Of a DNA stretch of 64,000 bases, positions 50,502 through 59,530 are shown piece after piece (position 1 is the first letter of the stretch; every line of letters starts with the position of its first letter). The position numbers were made by a program, and so were the translations under genes. This DNA comes from Promicromonospora sp. MEB111 (lineage in GTDB: Bacteria > Actinomycetota > Actinomycetes > Actinomycetales > Cellulomonadaceae), in NCBI RefSeq assembly GCF_030209445.1, contig NZ_JARVSD010000021.1:1-64000 (forward strand), in the 5' to 3' direction. The notes under the pieces were generated by a model. It had not been told where the DNA came from, searched no databases, and saw only the letters and a program-made list of their open reading frames with translations.

Positions 50502-51677
50502 ATGGCGGCATCCACACGTGTCGAGGCGGCCAGGTCCGCGCTCCGGCAGCAGACGATCGAGCTGCCGTCCTGGGCCTTCGGCAACTCGGGCACGAGGTTC
50601 AAGGTCTTCAGCCAGCCGGGCGTGCCGCGTGACCCGTTCGAGAAGATCGCCGACGCCGCCCAGGTGCACCGGTACACCGGTGTCGCCCCGCGCGTCAGCC
50701 TGCACATCCCGTGGGACCTCGTCGACGACTTCGGCGCGCTCGCCCGGCACGCCGCCGACCTGGGCGTGCAGATCGGCATGATCAACTCCAACGTCTTCCA
50801 GGACGAGGACTTCATGCTGGGCTCGCTCGCCCACCCCGACCCGCGGGTGCGGGCCAAGGCCGTGGACCACCACAAGCAGTGCATCGACGTCATGCGCGCC
50901 ACGGGGTCCAAGGACCTCAAGGTCTGGCTGTCCGACGGCCTCAACTACCCCGGCCAGGACTCGATCCGGGCCCGTCAGGACCGGATCGCCGAGTCGCTGG
51001 CCGAGATCTACGCCGCGCTCGACGACGACCAGCACATGGTGCTCGAGTACAAGTTCTTCGAGCCGGCCTTCTACGTCACCGACGTGCCGGACTGGGGCAC
51101 GTCGCTGCTGCACGTCATGGCGCTCGGCGACCGGGCGAAGGTCGTGCTGGACACGGGCCACCACGCGCCCGGCACCAACATCGAGTTCATCGTGGCGCAG
51201 CTCCTGCGCCAGGGCCGGCTCGGCGCCTTCGACTTCAACAGCCGGTTCTACGCCGACGACGACCTCATGGTCGGCGCCGCGGACCCGTTCCAGCTCTTCC
51301 GGATCATGCACGAGATCGTGTCCGCCGGGGCGCACGCCCCGGACAGCGGCGTGAACTTCATGCTCGACCAGTGCCACAACATCGAGCCGAAGATCCCCGC
51401 CCAGATCCGGTCCGTCATGAACGTCCAGGAGGCGACGGCCAAGGCGCTGCTCGTCGACGTCGAGGCCCTGGAGGCGGCGCAGCTCGCGGGGGACGTGCTC
51501 GGCGCGCACGGCGTGCTCATGGACGCCTACGACACCGACGTCCGGCCGCTCGTGGCGCAGGTGCGCGAGGAGATGGGGCTGGACCCGAACCCGACTGCGG
51601 CCTTCGCGGCGTCGGGCTATGCCGAGAAGATCGCGAGCGAGCGCGTCGGTGGCGCGCAGGCGGGATGGGGAGCATGA
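50502..51677 (+). CDS. rhaI: L-rhamnose isomerase
   Basis: 391 aa from the ATG at 50502 (GGGAGG upstream). It converts L-rhamnose to L-rhamnulose. It is the xylose-isomerase-like TIM-barrel type found in Pseudomonas stutzeri and actinobacteria, not the E. coli RhaA type. Metal and substrate residues lie in VLEYKFFEPAFY, VVLDTGHHAPGTNIE and AFDFNSRFYADDDLMVG. It is first in a three-gene operon, coupled by ATGA to the aldolase-dehydrogenase gene. A longer in-frame start would include the operator and is rejected. Confidence 0.93.
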   Translation: MAASTRVEAARSALRQQTIELPSWAFGNSGTRFKVFSQPGVPRDPFEKIADAAQVHRYTGVAPRVSLHIPWDLVDDFGALARHAADLGVQIGMINSNVFQDEDFMLGSLAHPDPRVRAKAVDHHKQCIDVMRATGSKDLKVWLSDGLNYPGQDSIRARQDRIAESLAEIYAALDDDQHMVLEYKFFEPAFYVTDVPDWGTSLLHVMALGDRAKVVLDTGHHAPGTNIEFIVAQLLRQGRLGAFDFNSRFYADDDLMVGAADPFQLFRIMHEIVSAGAHAPDSGVNFMLDQCHNIEPKIPAQIRSVMNVQEATAKALLVDVEALEAAQLAGDVLGAHGVLMDAYDTDVRPLVAQVREEMGLDPNPTAAFAASGYAEKIASERVGGAQAGWGA

Positions 51678-53749
51678 ACGACGTCAGCGGATCCGGCGTG
51701 GTCGAGGACCTGGTGGGCCGGTCGAACCGGCTGGGCTCCGATCCCCGGGTGACCAACTACGCGGGCGGCAACACGTCCGCGAAGGGGACCGCCACCGACC
51801 CCGTGACGGGCGAGGCCGTCGAGCTGCTGTGGGTCAAGGGCTCCGGCGGCGACCTCGGCACGCTCACCGAGCAGGGCCTGGCCGTGCTGCGGCTGGACCG
51901 GATGCGCGCCCTCGTGGACGTGTACCCGGGTGAGGAGCGCGAGGACGAGATGGTCGCCGCGTTCGACTACTGCCTGCACGGCAAGGGCGGCGCGGCGCCG
52001 TCGATCGACACGGCGATGCACGGCCTGGTCGACGCCGCCCACGTGGACCACCTGCACCCCGACGCCGGCATCGCGATCGCCGCGGCCGCCGACGGCGAGA
52101 CGCTGACCGCCGAGATCTTCGGCGACGAGGTCGTGTGGGTGCCCTGGCGCCGGCCGGGCTTCCAGCTCGGCCTCGACATCGCGGCCATCAAGGCGGCCAA
52201 CCCGCAGGCGGTCGGGTGCGTCCTGGGCGGCCACGGCATCACCGCGTGGGGCGACACCTCGGCCGAGGCGGAGGAGCGGTCCCTCGGGATCATCCGCCGG
52301 GCCGAGGAGTTCATCGCGGCCCGGGCCGCGGCCCGGGAGACCCACGCCTTCGGCGCGGTGCGCCCCGGCTACGAGCCCCTGCCCGACGCCGAACGCAGGG
52401 CGCGGGCCGCCGCGCTCGCGCCGGTGATCCGTGGCCTGGCCAGCATCGACGCCCCGCAGGTGGGCCACTTCACCGACTCGGAGCCGGTGCTGGACTTCGT
52501 CGCGCGCGAGCGGCTGGTGCCCCTGGCCGAGCTCGGCACGAGCTGCCCCGACCACTTCCTGCGCACCAAGGTGAAGCCGCTGGTGGTCGACGTGCCGACG
52601 TCGGCCACGGTCGAGGAGACCGTGACCGCGCTCCGGGCCGCGCACGAGGCCTACCGCGCCGACTACGCCGCCTACTACGACCGGGGCGCCGCGGCGGCCC
52701 GGGCCCGCGGCGAGGAGCCGCCCGCCATGCGCGGTGCCGACCCGGCGATCGTGCTGGTCCCGGGCGTGGGCATGTTCTCCTTCGGCCGGAACAAGCAGAC
52801 GGCACGCGTGGCCGGCGAGTTCTACGTCAACGCGATCAACGTGATGCGCGGCGCGGAGACGATCTCGACCTACGCCCCCATCGCGGAGGCCGAGAAGTTC
52901 CGCATCGAGTACTGGGCGCTGGAGGAGGCCAAGCTGCGGCGCATGCCCGCGCCCAAGCCCCTGGCGACCCGGGTCGCACTGGTGACCGGGGCGGCGTCGG
53001 GCATCGGCAGGGCGATCGCCACCCGGCTGGCGGCCGAGGGCGCGTGCGTGGTGGTCGCGGACCTCGACCTGGAGAAGGCGACCGCGTCGGCGGCCGAGCT
53101 CGGATCGGCCGACGTCGCGATCGGCGTGGCCGTGGACGTGTCCTCCGAGGCCGCCGTCCAGGCGGCGGTCCAGGAGGCGGTGCTCGCGTTCGGCGGCGTG
53201 GACCTCGTGGTCAACAACGCCGGGCTCTCCCTGTCGCGGTCGCTGTTCGACACCACCGAGGCCGACTGGGACCTGCAGCACAACGTGATGGCCAAGGGCT
53301 CGTTCCTGGTCTCGCGGGAAGCGGCGCGGGTGCTGGTGGACCAGGGCATGGGCGGCGACATCGTCTACATCTCGTCCAAGAACTCTGTGTTCGCGGGGCC
53401 CAACAACATCGCCTACTCGGCGACCAAGGCCGACCAGGCGCACCAGGTGCGCCTGCTGGCCGCCGAGCTGGGGCAGTACGGCATCCGCGTGAACGGCGTG
53501 AACCCCGACGGCGTGGTGCGCGGGTCCGAGATCTTCGCGTCCGGCTGGGGCGCCAACCGGGCGGCGGTCTACGGCGTTCCGGAGGAGAAGCTCGGCGAGT
53601 TCTACGCGCAGCGCACCCTGCTCAAGCGCGAGGTGCTGCCGGAGAACGTGGCGAACGCCGTGTTCGCGCTGTGCACCTCCGACTTCTCGCACACGACGGG
53701 CCTGCACGTGCCGGTCGACGCGGGCGTGGCAGCGGCGTTCCTGCGGTGA
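51674..53749 (+). CDS. rhaD: bifunctional rhamnulose-1-phosphate aldolase / lactaldehyde dehydrogenase
   Basis: 691 aa fusion. Residues about 1-425 are a class II aldolase domain, with zinc ligands H126 and H128 (HVDHLHPDAG) and H187 (GGHGIT). It splits rhamnulose 1-phosphate into dihydroxyacetone phosphate and L-lactaldehyde. Residues about 430-691 are an SDR, with TGAASGIG (438-445), S568 and Y581-x3-K585. This domain should oxidise lactaldehyde to L-lactate. The RhaD-RhaE fusion is known from actinobacteria, Bacillus and rhizobia. It has an ATGA overlap with rhaI and a GTGA overlap with the kinase. Confidence 0.93.
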   Translation: MNDVSGSGVVEDLVGRSNRLGSDPRVTNYAGGNTSAKGTATDPVTGEAVELLWVKGSGGDLGTLTEQGLAVLRLDRMRALVDVYPGEEREDEMVAAFDYCLHGKGGAAPSIDTAMHGLVDAAHVDHLHPDAGIAIAAAADGETLTAEIFGDEVVWVPWRRPGFQLGLDIAAIKAANPQAVGCVLGGHGITAWGDTSAEAEERSLGIIRRAEEFIAARAAARETHAFGAVRPGYEPLPDAERRARAAALAPVIRGLASIDAPQVGHFTDSEPVLDFVARERLVPLAELGTSCPDHFLRTKVKPLVVDVPTSATVEETVTALRAAHEAYRADYAAYYDRGAAAARARGEEPPAMRGADPAIVLVPGVGMFSFGRNKQTARVAGEFYVNAINVMRGAETISTYAPIAEAEKFRIEYWALEEAKLRRMPAPKPLATRVALVTGAASGIGRAIATRLAAEGACVVVADLDLEKATASAAELGSADVAIGVAVDVSSEAAVQAAVQEAVLAFGGVDLVVNNAGLSLSRSLFDTTEADWDLQHNVMAKGSFLVSREAARVLVDQGMGGDIVYISSKNSVFAGPNNIAYSATKADQAHQVRLLAAELGQYGIRVNGVNPDGVVRGSEIFASGWGANRAAVYGVPEEKLGEFYAQRTLLKREVLPENVANAVFALCTSDFSHTTGLHVPVDAGVAAAFLR

Positions 53750-55317
53750 GCGAGTCCGTGGGCGGGGCCGGCGCGGCGCGGGGCGGGGCCGTGCCACCGG
53801 CGGCCGGCCCGGCCGAAGCCGGGTTCGTCGCGATCGACCTGGGCGCGACCAGCGGCCGGGTGATGCTCGGGGTGGTGCACGGCGAACCGAGGGTCGAGCT
53901 CGTCGAGTGCGGCCGGTTCCCGAACGGGCCCCGGGCGGACGAGCACGGCGCCCTGCGGTGGGACGTGCGCGCGCTGTGGCGCGGGATCCTCGACGGGCTG
54001 CGGGCCGCGGGAGATCTCGCGCGGGAGCGCGGCGTCGAGGTCCGGGGGATCGGCGTGGACGCGTGGGCCGTGGACCACGCGTTCCTCGACGCCGCCGGGG
54101 ACCTGGTGGCGGACCCGTTCTGCTACCGCGACGCCCGCACGGACCACGTGGCCGACGAGGTGTACGAGCACGTGCCGTTCGCCGACCACTACGCGATCAA
54201 CGGGCTGCAGCACCTGCAGTTCACCACCGAGTTCCAGCTCGTCGCGGGGGTCTCGACCGGCGTCGGCGGCGAGGAGTGGGCGCAGGCCCGGCACCTGCTG
54301 CTGGTGCCCGACCTGATCACGTACCGGCTCACCGGCCGCCGGGTCGCGGAGGTGACCAACGCGTCCACCACGGGGCTGCTCGACGCCCGCTCCCGCAGCT
54401 GGTCGGGCGAGCTCCTGGACGGGCTCGGGGCGGAGTACGCCGGGCTCGCGGGGCTGCGGGACCGGCTGCCGGAGCTCGTCGAGCCCGGCGCCGTCGTCGG
54501 GCACCTCGTGCCCGAGGTGCGGGAGGCGACCGGCCTCGGCGACGTGCCGGTGCTCGCCGTCGCCTCGCACGACACCGCGTCCGCCGTGGCGGCCACGCCG
54601 CTGGGGGCCGCCGGGGCGTACGTCTCGTCGGGCACGTGGTCGCTGGTCGGGCTGGAGCTGCCCGAGCCCGTGCTCTCCGCGGCGAGCCGCGAGGCGAACT
54701 TCACCAACGAGCTCGGCCTCGACGGGACCGTGCGCTACCTGCGCAACGTCATGGGCCTGTGGGTGCTGGACGAGTGCGTCCGGGCGTGGGCGCACGACGA
54801 CGGCGCGCCCGTGGACCTGCCCGGCCTGCTGGCGGCGGCCGCCGCCGAGCCGGGCGGCCGCTGCCTGGTCGACGTGGACGGCGACGAGTTCCTCGCCCCG
54901 GGCGACATGCCGCGCCGGGTGTCGGACGCCGTCGCGCGCCTCGGCGTCGACCTCCCCTCGGACGGCCCCGCCGCGCGGCCCGCCCTGGTCCGGGTGGTCC
55001 TCGACAGCCTCGCGGCCGCCTCGGCGCGGGCGGTCTCGAACGCGTCGGCGCTGGCGGGCGTGGTCGTGGACACCGTGCACGTGGTGGGCGGCGGCTCGCG
55101 GAACGAGCTGCTGTGCCGGCTGACCGCCGAGGCGACCGGGCTGCCCGTGGTCGCCGGCCCGGTCGAGGCCACGGCGCTCGGGAACGTGCTGGTGCAGGCC
55201 CGCGCCGTCGGGGTGCTGTCGGGCGACCTGACGGCGCTGCGCGACGTCGTGCGCGCGAGCGTCACGCTGCGGCGGTACGACCCTGAGCCTCGACGACCTG
55301 AGCCGCTACACCCCTGA
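53746..55317 (+). CDS. rhaB: rhamnulokinase
   Basis: 523 aa from GTG at 53746. It phosphorylates L-rhamnulose to rhamnulose 1-phosphate. FGGY-kinase features: N-terminal phosphate loop VAIDLGATSGRVMLG, INGLQHLQFTTEFQL, VASHDTASAVAATPL with the catalytic Asp, SSGTWSLVGLE, and VHVVGGGSRNELLCRLTA in the second domain. The N-terminal 25 residues before the kinase fold are Gly/Ala-rich and probably disordered. It ends the rhamnose catabolic operon. Its last 12 bases overlap the 3' end of the convergent regulator gene. Confidence 0.94.
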   Translation: MSESVGGAGAARGGAVPPAAGPAEAGFVAIDLGATSGRVMLGVVHGEPRVELVECGRFPNGPRADEHGALRWDVRALWRGILDGLRAAGDLARERGVEVRGIGVDAWAVDHAFLDAAGDLVADPFCYRDARTDHVADEVYEHVPFADHYAINGLQHLQFTTEFQLVAGVSTGVGGEEWAQARHLLLVPDLITYRLTGRRVAEVTNASTTGLLDARSRSWSGELLDGLGAEYAGLAGLRDRLPELVEPGAVVGHLVPEVREATGLGDVPVLAVASHDTASAVAATPLGAAGAYVSSGTWSLVGLELPEPVLSAASREANFTNELGLDGTVRYLRNVMGLWVLDECVRAWAHDDGAPVDLPGLLAAAAAEPGGRCLVDVDGDEFLAPGDMPRRVSDAVARLGVDLPSDGPAARPALVRVVLDSLAAASARAVSNASALAGVVVDTVHVVGGGSRNELLCRLTAEATGLPVVAGPVEATALGNVLVQARAVGVLSGDLTALRDVVRASVTLRRYDPEPRRPEPLHP

Positions 55318-56400
55318 GCCGGCGCTCGACCCGCGGACGATCAGCCGGGGGCTCAGCTCGATCCGGTGCACCGGGCGCTCGGCGTCCGCGAGCCGGCGCG
55401 TCAGCAGCTCCACCGCACCCGCGCCGATCGCGGCCTTGGGCGGGCTCACCGCGGTGAGCGGCGGGTCGGCCAGGGCGGCCACCTCGTCGTCGTAGGCGAC
55501 CACCGCGAGGTCCGCGGGCACCCGCACGCCGCGTTCGCGCGCCAGCTCCACCAGCGAGATCGCCTCCCGGTCGGAGTGCACCAGCACCGCGGTCACGCCC
55601 GTCTCGGCGCACCGGTCCAGCACGGACGCGGCGTCGGCGGCCCAGTCGGGGTCGGCCAGCGGCGCGGTCTCCAGGTCGAGCACCACGTCGAACGCCAGAT
55701 CCTCCGCCGCCGCGAGGAACCCGCGGCGGACGGCCCCGGAGTGCGGGCTGGTCCGCGACGTCACCAGACCCACCTGCCGGTGGCCACGCTCCGCGAGGTG
55801 GCGCGCCGCCGTGCCCGAGCCGAGCGCGTGGTCGGTGGCGACCGACTCCAGGGGCTCGCGGTACGGGCCCCCCACCAGGCGCCGTTCCATCAGCACCACG
55901 GGCAGGTCCAGGCCGGCGAGCCAGTCGCCCAGCTCGGTGGCGTCGGGCCCGGAGGCGGGCGGCGCGACGAGCAGGCCGTCGACCCCCGGACCGCCGTCCT
56001 CCCCGACGAGCGCCGCGAGCTGGTGTCGGATCTGGTCCACGTCGTAGGACCCGCCCCGCAGGATCAGCCGCGCCGTGCCGTCCGCGGCACCCCGCGCGCC
56101 GCGGATCACCTCGGGCCAGTAGTAGTCGAGCGACGGCACGACCACGCCGATGGTCGGCTGCCCGGCGTCGGCCGTGTCCTCGACGTCCTGCTTCCCGGCC
56201 GTGCGGGCCGGGATGCGGGCCCCGCCGTGCACCTTCTCCAGCGCGCCGTCCATGACGAGCACGGCGAGATCGCGCCGCACCGTCACCGGCGTGACACCGA
56301 GCACGCGCGACAGGTCGCTCACGCGTGCCGAACCCGTCTCCCGCACCCGCGCGATCAGGCGCGCCCGACGCTCGCTCGGGAGCGGCGCTTCCTGCGTCAT
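55306..56400 (-). CDS. chimeric regulator: DeoR-type HTH with LacI-type sensor
   Basis: 364 aa. Residues about 8-60 are a DeoR winged HTH (RLIARVRETGSARVSDLSRVLGVTPVTVRRDLAVL, then GALEKVHGGA, the usual DeoR end motif). From about 83 on it is a LacI/periplasmic-binding-like sensor (TIGVVVPSLDYYWPEVIRGARGA ... VAYDDEVAALADPPLTAVSPPKAAIG ... LSPRLIVRGSS) in place of the DeoR sugar-phosphate isomerase-like domain. So the ligand is probably a free sugar, not a phosphate. The ATG overlaps the stop of the lyase gene. Twin GATCG sites in the 58335-58507 gap are its likely targets. Confidence 0.9.
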   Translation of the reverse strand: MTQEAPLPSERRARLIARVRETGSARVSDLSRVLGVTPVTVRRDLAVLVMDGALEKVHGGARIPARTAGKQDVEDTADAGQPTIGVVVPSLDYYWPEVIRGARGAADGTARLILRGGSYDVDQIRHQLAALVGEDGGPGVDGLLVAPPASGPDATELGDWLAGLDLPVVLMERRLVGGPYREPLESVATDHALGSGTAARHLAERGHRQVGLVTSRTSPHSGAVRRGFLAAAEDLAFDVVLDLETAPLADPDWAADAASVLDRCAETGVTAVLVHSDREAISLVELARERGVRVPADLAVVAYDDEVAALADPPLTAVSPPKAAIGAGAVELLTRRLADAERPVHRIELSPRLIVRGSSAGSGV

Positions 56401-58334
56401 GCAACCTCCTGCGATCCCGACCCGGTGGGTCTCATGGTGACCCGGAACGCGCCCGACTGCGCCTCTGCGCGCGCCGTGAGTCGCAACCGGGTCAGGTGTT
56501 CACCCCATACGGCGGACAGCTCCGGGTCGTCCAGCGCGCGCACGTCGAGCTCGGCGTCGACGTCCGCGACGTCCCAGGTGAGGGCGAGCGTACGGGGGGT
56601 CGACCCGTCCGGGGTACCGTCCGGCGCGAACCCGACGACCGCCCGGCCGGGGGTGAGCGTCACGTCGCCGGCGAGCAGCCAGTGCCACGCCGTCGGACCG
56701 GCCGGATCGCCCGACGCCGCGGGCGAGAACTCCCAGGAGTCCTCGACGGTCATGGTCTCGGCGCCGGGGTCCAGCCGCACGTCCCGCCACCAGTGCTCCA
56801 GCCCACCGACCGGGTAGGCGCCGGCCAGGTCCACCCGCGCCCGCCAGCCCGCCGCCGGACCGGCGTCGGCCCCGCCGGTCCGGTCGGCCCCATCGGTCTC
56901 GTCAGCGCCGTCGCCCCCGTCGTCCGACACCTCGAAGGCGCGGGCGGCGAACTCCGGGCCCGGCGCCTGCTCCACCCCGCGGACCCGGGGGACGTTGTGC
57001 CAGTCGCCCCGGACCACCCACAGGTCGTACCGGTCGGGCCCGAAGGTGCCCGCGCGGTAGGTGGGCTTGCCCGCGTCCACGACGACGGGCACGCCGTCGA
57101 GCGCCACGATCACCGAGCCGACGTCCACGTGGTTGTGGTTCTCGTCGTTGTGCCCACCCTTGACCGACACCGCGACGCCACGCGCCGACCCGGGCGCGGA
57201 GCGCGCGACCGCGACGCCCGTCGACGGGAACACCGAACGCCCCACCAGCGGCGGCGCGGCGGCGGGAGCGTCCGCCCAGGATCCGGTCAGCAGGCCCACG
57301 GCTCGGGGCAGGGAGGCGCGCTCGTCGAACAGCCCGCCGGGCCGCCCGCGGTACGACGCCGCATGCCGTGCCGCCGCCTCGTCGCCCACGCGCAGCGCCC
57401 ACGCGTGCACGACGTTCCACGGCCAGGTGGCGAGCGGCCGCGCGGCGCTGTCGGCCACGTTGACGTACCAGTCGCCGCCCAGGTGCATCGCGTGCGGGAA
57501 CGCCACGGTCGCGCGGATCCGTGCCAGGGCCTCGGGAGCCGGCTCGATCCCCGCGAACGCGAGCAGGTCCTGCGCCTCCAGGGCCCGGGCGGCGCCCTGC
57601 CACCAGTAGTGGTAGCCCTCGTCGACGCCGCCGTCGTCCGGCAGGGACGCCCAGTACGCGGCGATGCCCTCCGCGACGAGGGCCGAGGTGGCCCGGCGCC
57701 GGTCCGGGTCCTCCTCCAGCACGAGGTTGGCGGCGAGCACGTTGCCCTGGATCCAGGGGCTCCAGTTCATGATCGGGTGGTCGACGCCGAGCCACCACCA
57801 GTCACGCCGCTCGGTGAACGGCCGCAGGACCCTGGCCTGCGCCTCCTGCCGGACGCGCCAGCGCACGCCGGGCGCGCGCTCGTCGAGGGCCGGGCCGAGC
57901 AGGTGGTCGACCCACCCGAGCTGCGCGGCCACCTCGCCCGCGCCGAGGTCCAGGTACGGCTCGGTGACCGTGGGCGTGATCCGGCCGAACCGGTCGAACG
58001 TGTCGTCGTGCGCGGCCCAGCACCACGAGGACTGCTCGCACAGCAGCAGCACGCCGTCGACCACCTCGTCGACACGCTCGTCGCTCGGGTCGACGAGGGC
58101 AGCGAGCGTGGCGCGGGTCAGCCGCGCCTGCCGGGCCGCGACCTGCGCCTCGTAGACCGTGCGGACGCCGTCGCGGAAGAACCGGGCGTACTGCGAGGCC
58201 AGGGGCTGCGGCCAGGGGGTACCGCGCTCGGCGTCGGCAGCGGCGAGCGTGGCGGCGAGCGCGCCCGCCATGCCCGGGCCGGCCCAGAGGCTCCGGGCCG
58301 TGACGTCGGGCGCAGGCAGCGACGGTGCTGTCAT
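56397..58334 (-). CDS. heparinase II/III-family polysaccharide lyase-like protein
   Basis: 645 aa. The N-terminal two-thirds is an alpha/alpha toroid, with NWSPWIQGN (190-198) and DEGYHYWWQGA (Y241, H242 as possible catalytic residues). A beta-sandwich follows with GGHNDENHNHVDVGS (393-407), the family's N-x-N-H-x-D metal and active-site signature, and WVVRGDWHNVPRV. There is no signal peptide, so it probably acts on imported oligosaccharides, as oligo-lyases do. A low-complexity Asp/Gly/Ala stretch lies near 482-500. TTGGAG precedes the ATG by 8 bp. It is first in an operon with the chimeric regulator. The glycan is unknown: uronate-containing by family. Confidence 0.85.
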   Translation of the reverse strand: MTAPSLPAPDVTARSLWAGPGMAGALAATLAAADAERGTPWPQPLASQYARFFRDGVRTVYEAQVAARQARLTRATLAALVDPSDERVDEVVDGVLLLCEQSSWCWAAHDDTFDRFGRITPTVTEPYLDLGAGEVAAQLGWVDHLLGPALDERAPGVRWRVRQEAQARVLRPFTERRDWWWLGVDHPIMNWSPWIQGNVLAANLVLEEDPDRRRATSALVAEGIAAYWASLPDDGGVDEGYHYWWQGAARALEAQDLLAFAGIEPAPEALARIRATVAFPHAMHLGGDWYVNVADSAARPLATWPWNVVHAWALRVGDEAAARHAASYRGRPGGLFDERASLPRAVGLLTGSWADAPAAAPPLVGRSVFPSTGVAVARSAPGSARGVAVSVKGGHNDENHNHVDVGSVIVALDGVPVVVDAGKPTYRAGTFGPDRYDLWVVRGDWHNVPRVRGVEQAPGPEFAARAFEVSDDGGDGADETDGADRTGGADAGPAAGWRARVDLAGAYPVGGLEHWWRDVRLDPGAETMTVEDSWEFSPAASGDPAGPTAWHWLLAGDVTLTPGRAVVGFAPDGTPDGSTPRTLALTWDVADVDAELDVRALDDPELSAVWGEHLTRLRLTARAEAQSGAFRVTMRPTGSGSQEVA

Positions 58335-58349
58335 GTGCGTATCTCCAAT

Positions 58350-58364
58350 GATCGAAAATGATCG
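58350..58364. promoter_or_regulatory. GATCG-N5-GATCG operator, site 1
   Basis: GATCGAAAATGATCG: two GATCG half-sites as direct repeats 10 bp apart, the DeoR-type arrangement. It lies 15 bp upstream of the lyase ATG. Twelve of 15 bases are identical to site 2. Confidence 0.65.
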
Positions 58365-58436
58365 TAGTGGAACTCTTTCCCGAATGCCAGGGGCTTGCCA
58401 ACGGCCAGTCGGGTGGGCTTCAATGGGCCATCGTTC

Positions 58437-58451
58437 GATCGTAGGTGATCG
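58437..58451. promoter_or_regulatory. GATCG-N5-GATCG operator, site 2
   Basis: GATCGTAGGTGATCG, the same geometry as site 1, 87 bp away on the side of the rightward dehydrogenase operon. Together the pair could control both divergent units. Confidence 0.65.
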
Positions 58452-58507
58452 GAATTGTTCGTCTGAACGGTCAGGCGAACGCGGACTCGATGGAGAGGAG
58501 CGCGGTG

Positions 58508-59530
58508 GTGCGGCGACCTGAGGCCCTGCTCGTCATGGACGATCGGGCACTGCGTATGCAGTTCGGCCCGGACGAGGACTCCCGGCTGCGCGCGATCGCG
58601 AGGCTCGGCGAGCCCGCCCGTGTGACCGCGTACGACACCCCCGAGGCCAAGGCCCGGCTGGCCGACGTCGAGGTGCTCCTCACCTCCTGGGGCGCTCCGC
58701 GCATCACCGCCGACGTGCTCGACCTCGCGCCGAACCTGCGCGCCGTGCTGCACTGCGCGGGCTCGGTCCGGTCGCTCGTGTCCGACGCCGTCTGGGACCG
58801 CGGGCTGCTCGTGACCAACGCCGTGGCCGAGAACGCGCTGCCGGTCGCGGAGTTCACGGTCGCCGCGATCCTGATGGCCGGCAAGAAGGCGCCCTTCCTC
58901 GCGAACATCGCGCGCAAGCGCCGCGACGACTGGTCCTACCTGGGCGAGCACGGCGAGCTGTCCAACCGCGGCCGGGTCGTCGGCATCGTCGGCTTCTCCC
59001 GGACCGGGCGCCAGGTGGTCGCGCGGCTGACCGTGCCGGGCTCCGGCCCCGAGACCCGCGAGATCCTCGTGGCGGACCCGCTCGCGGACCCGGCCGCGGT
59101 GGCCGACGCCGGCGCGCGGCTGGTGCCCCTCGACGAGCTGCTGGCGGCCTCCGACATCGTCTCGCTGCACGCCCCCGACCTGCCCTCGACGCGCAACCTG
59201 ATCGGCGCGCGCGAGCTCGCGCTGCTGCCCGACGGCGCCACGCTGATCAACACCGCCCGCGGCGCCGTCGTCGACACCGCGGCGCTGGAGCGCGCGTGCG
59301 AGACCGGACGCATCTACGCGATGCTCGACGTCACCGAGCCCGAGCCGCTGCCCGCGTCGTCGGTGCTGTACGACCTGCCGAACGTCATGATCACGCCGCA
59401 CATCGCGGGGTCGCTTGGCACGGAGGCGCGCCGCATGACCGCGGCCGCGCTCGACGAGCTGGAGCGGTACGCGCGGGGCGAGGCGTCCCGCAGCGCCGTG
59501 ACGCGCGAGGACATGGAGTTCGTCGCATGA
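58508..59530 (+). CDS. D-isomer-specific 2-hydroxyacid dehydrogenase-like protein
   Basis: 340 aa from GTG at 58508, chosen because AGAGGAG ends 7 bp upstream; GTG 58505 and ATG 58490 are in frame. The NAD-binding region reads VVGIVGFSRTGRQVV (a GxGxxG variant with F-S-R), followed by INTARGAVVDTAALERACETG and the catalytic-His block TPHIAGSLGTEARRM. It should reduce or oxidise a 2-keto or 2-hydroxy acid, perhaps a sugar acid from the lyase pathway. Its stop overlaps the next ATG by 4 bp. Confidence 0.88.
   Translation: MRRPEALLVMDDRALRMQFGPDEDSRLRAIARLGEPARVTAYDTPEAKARLADVEVLLTSWGAPRITADVLDLAPNLRAVLHCAGSVRSLVSDAVWDRGLLVTNAVAENALPVAEFTVAAILMAGKKAPFLANIARKRRDDWSYLGEHGELSNRGRVVGIVGFSRTGRQVVARLTVPGSGPETREILVADPLADPAAVADAGARLVPLDELLAASDIVSLHAPDLPSTRNLIGARELALLPDGATLINTARGAVVDTAALERACETGRIYAMLDVTEPEPLPASSVLYDLPNVMITPHIAGSLGTEARRMTAAALDELERYARGEASRSAVTREDMEFVA

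Noticed and set aside
48161-50944. Open frame of 927 codons on the minus strand across the amidase and rhaI start
   Set aside because: Same cause: it crosses a promoter and a 70-bp palindrome and gives low-complexity sequence, while the plus strand encodes recognisable proteins.
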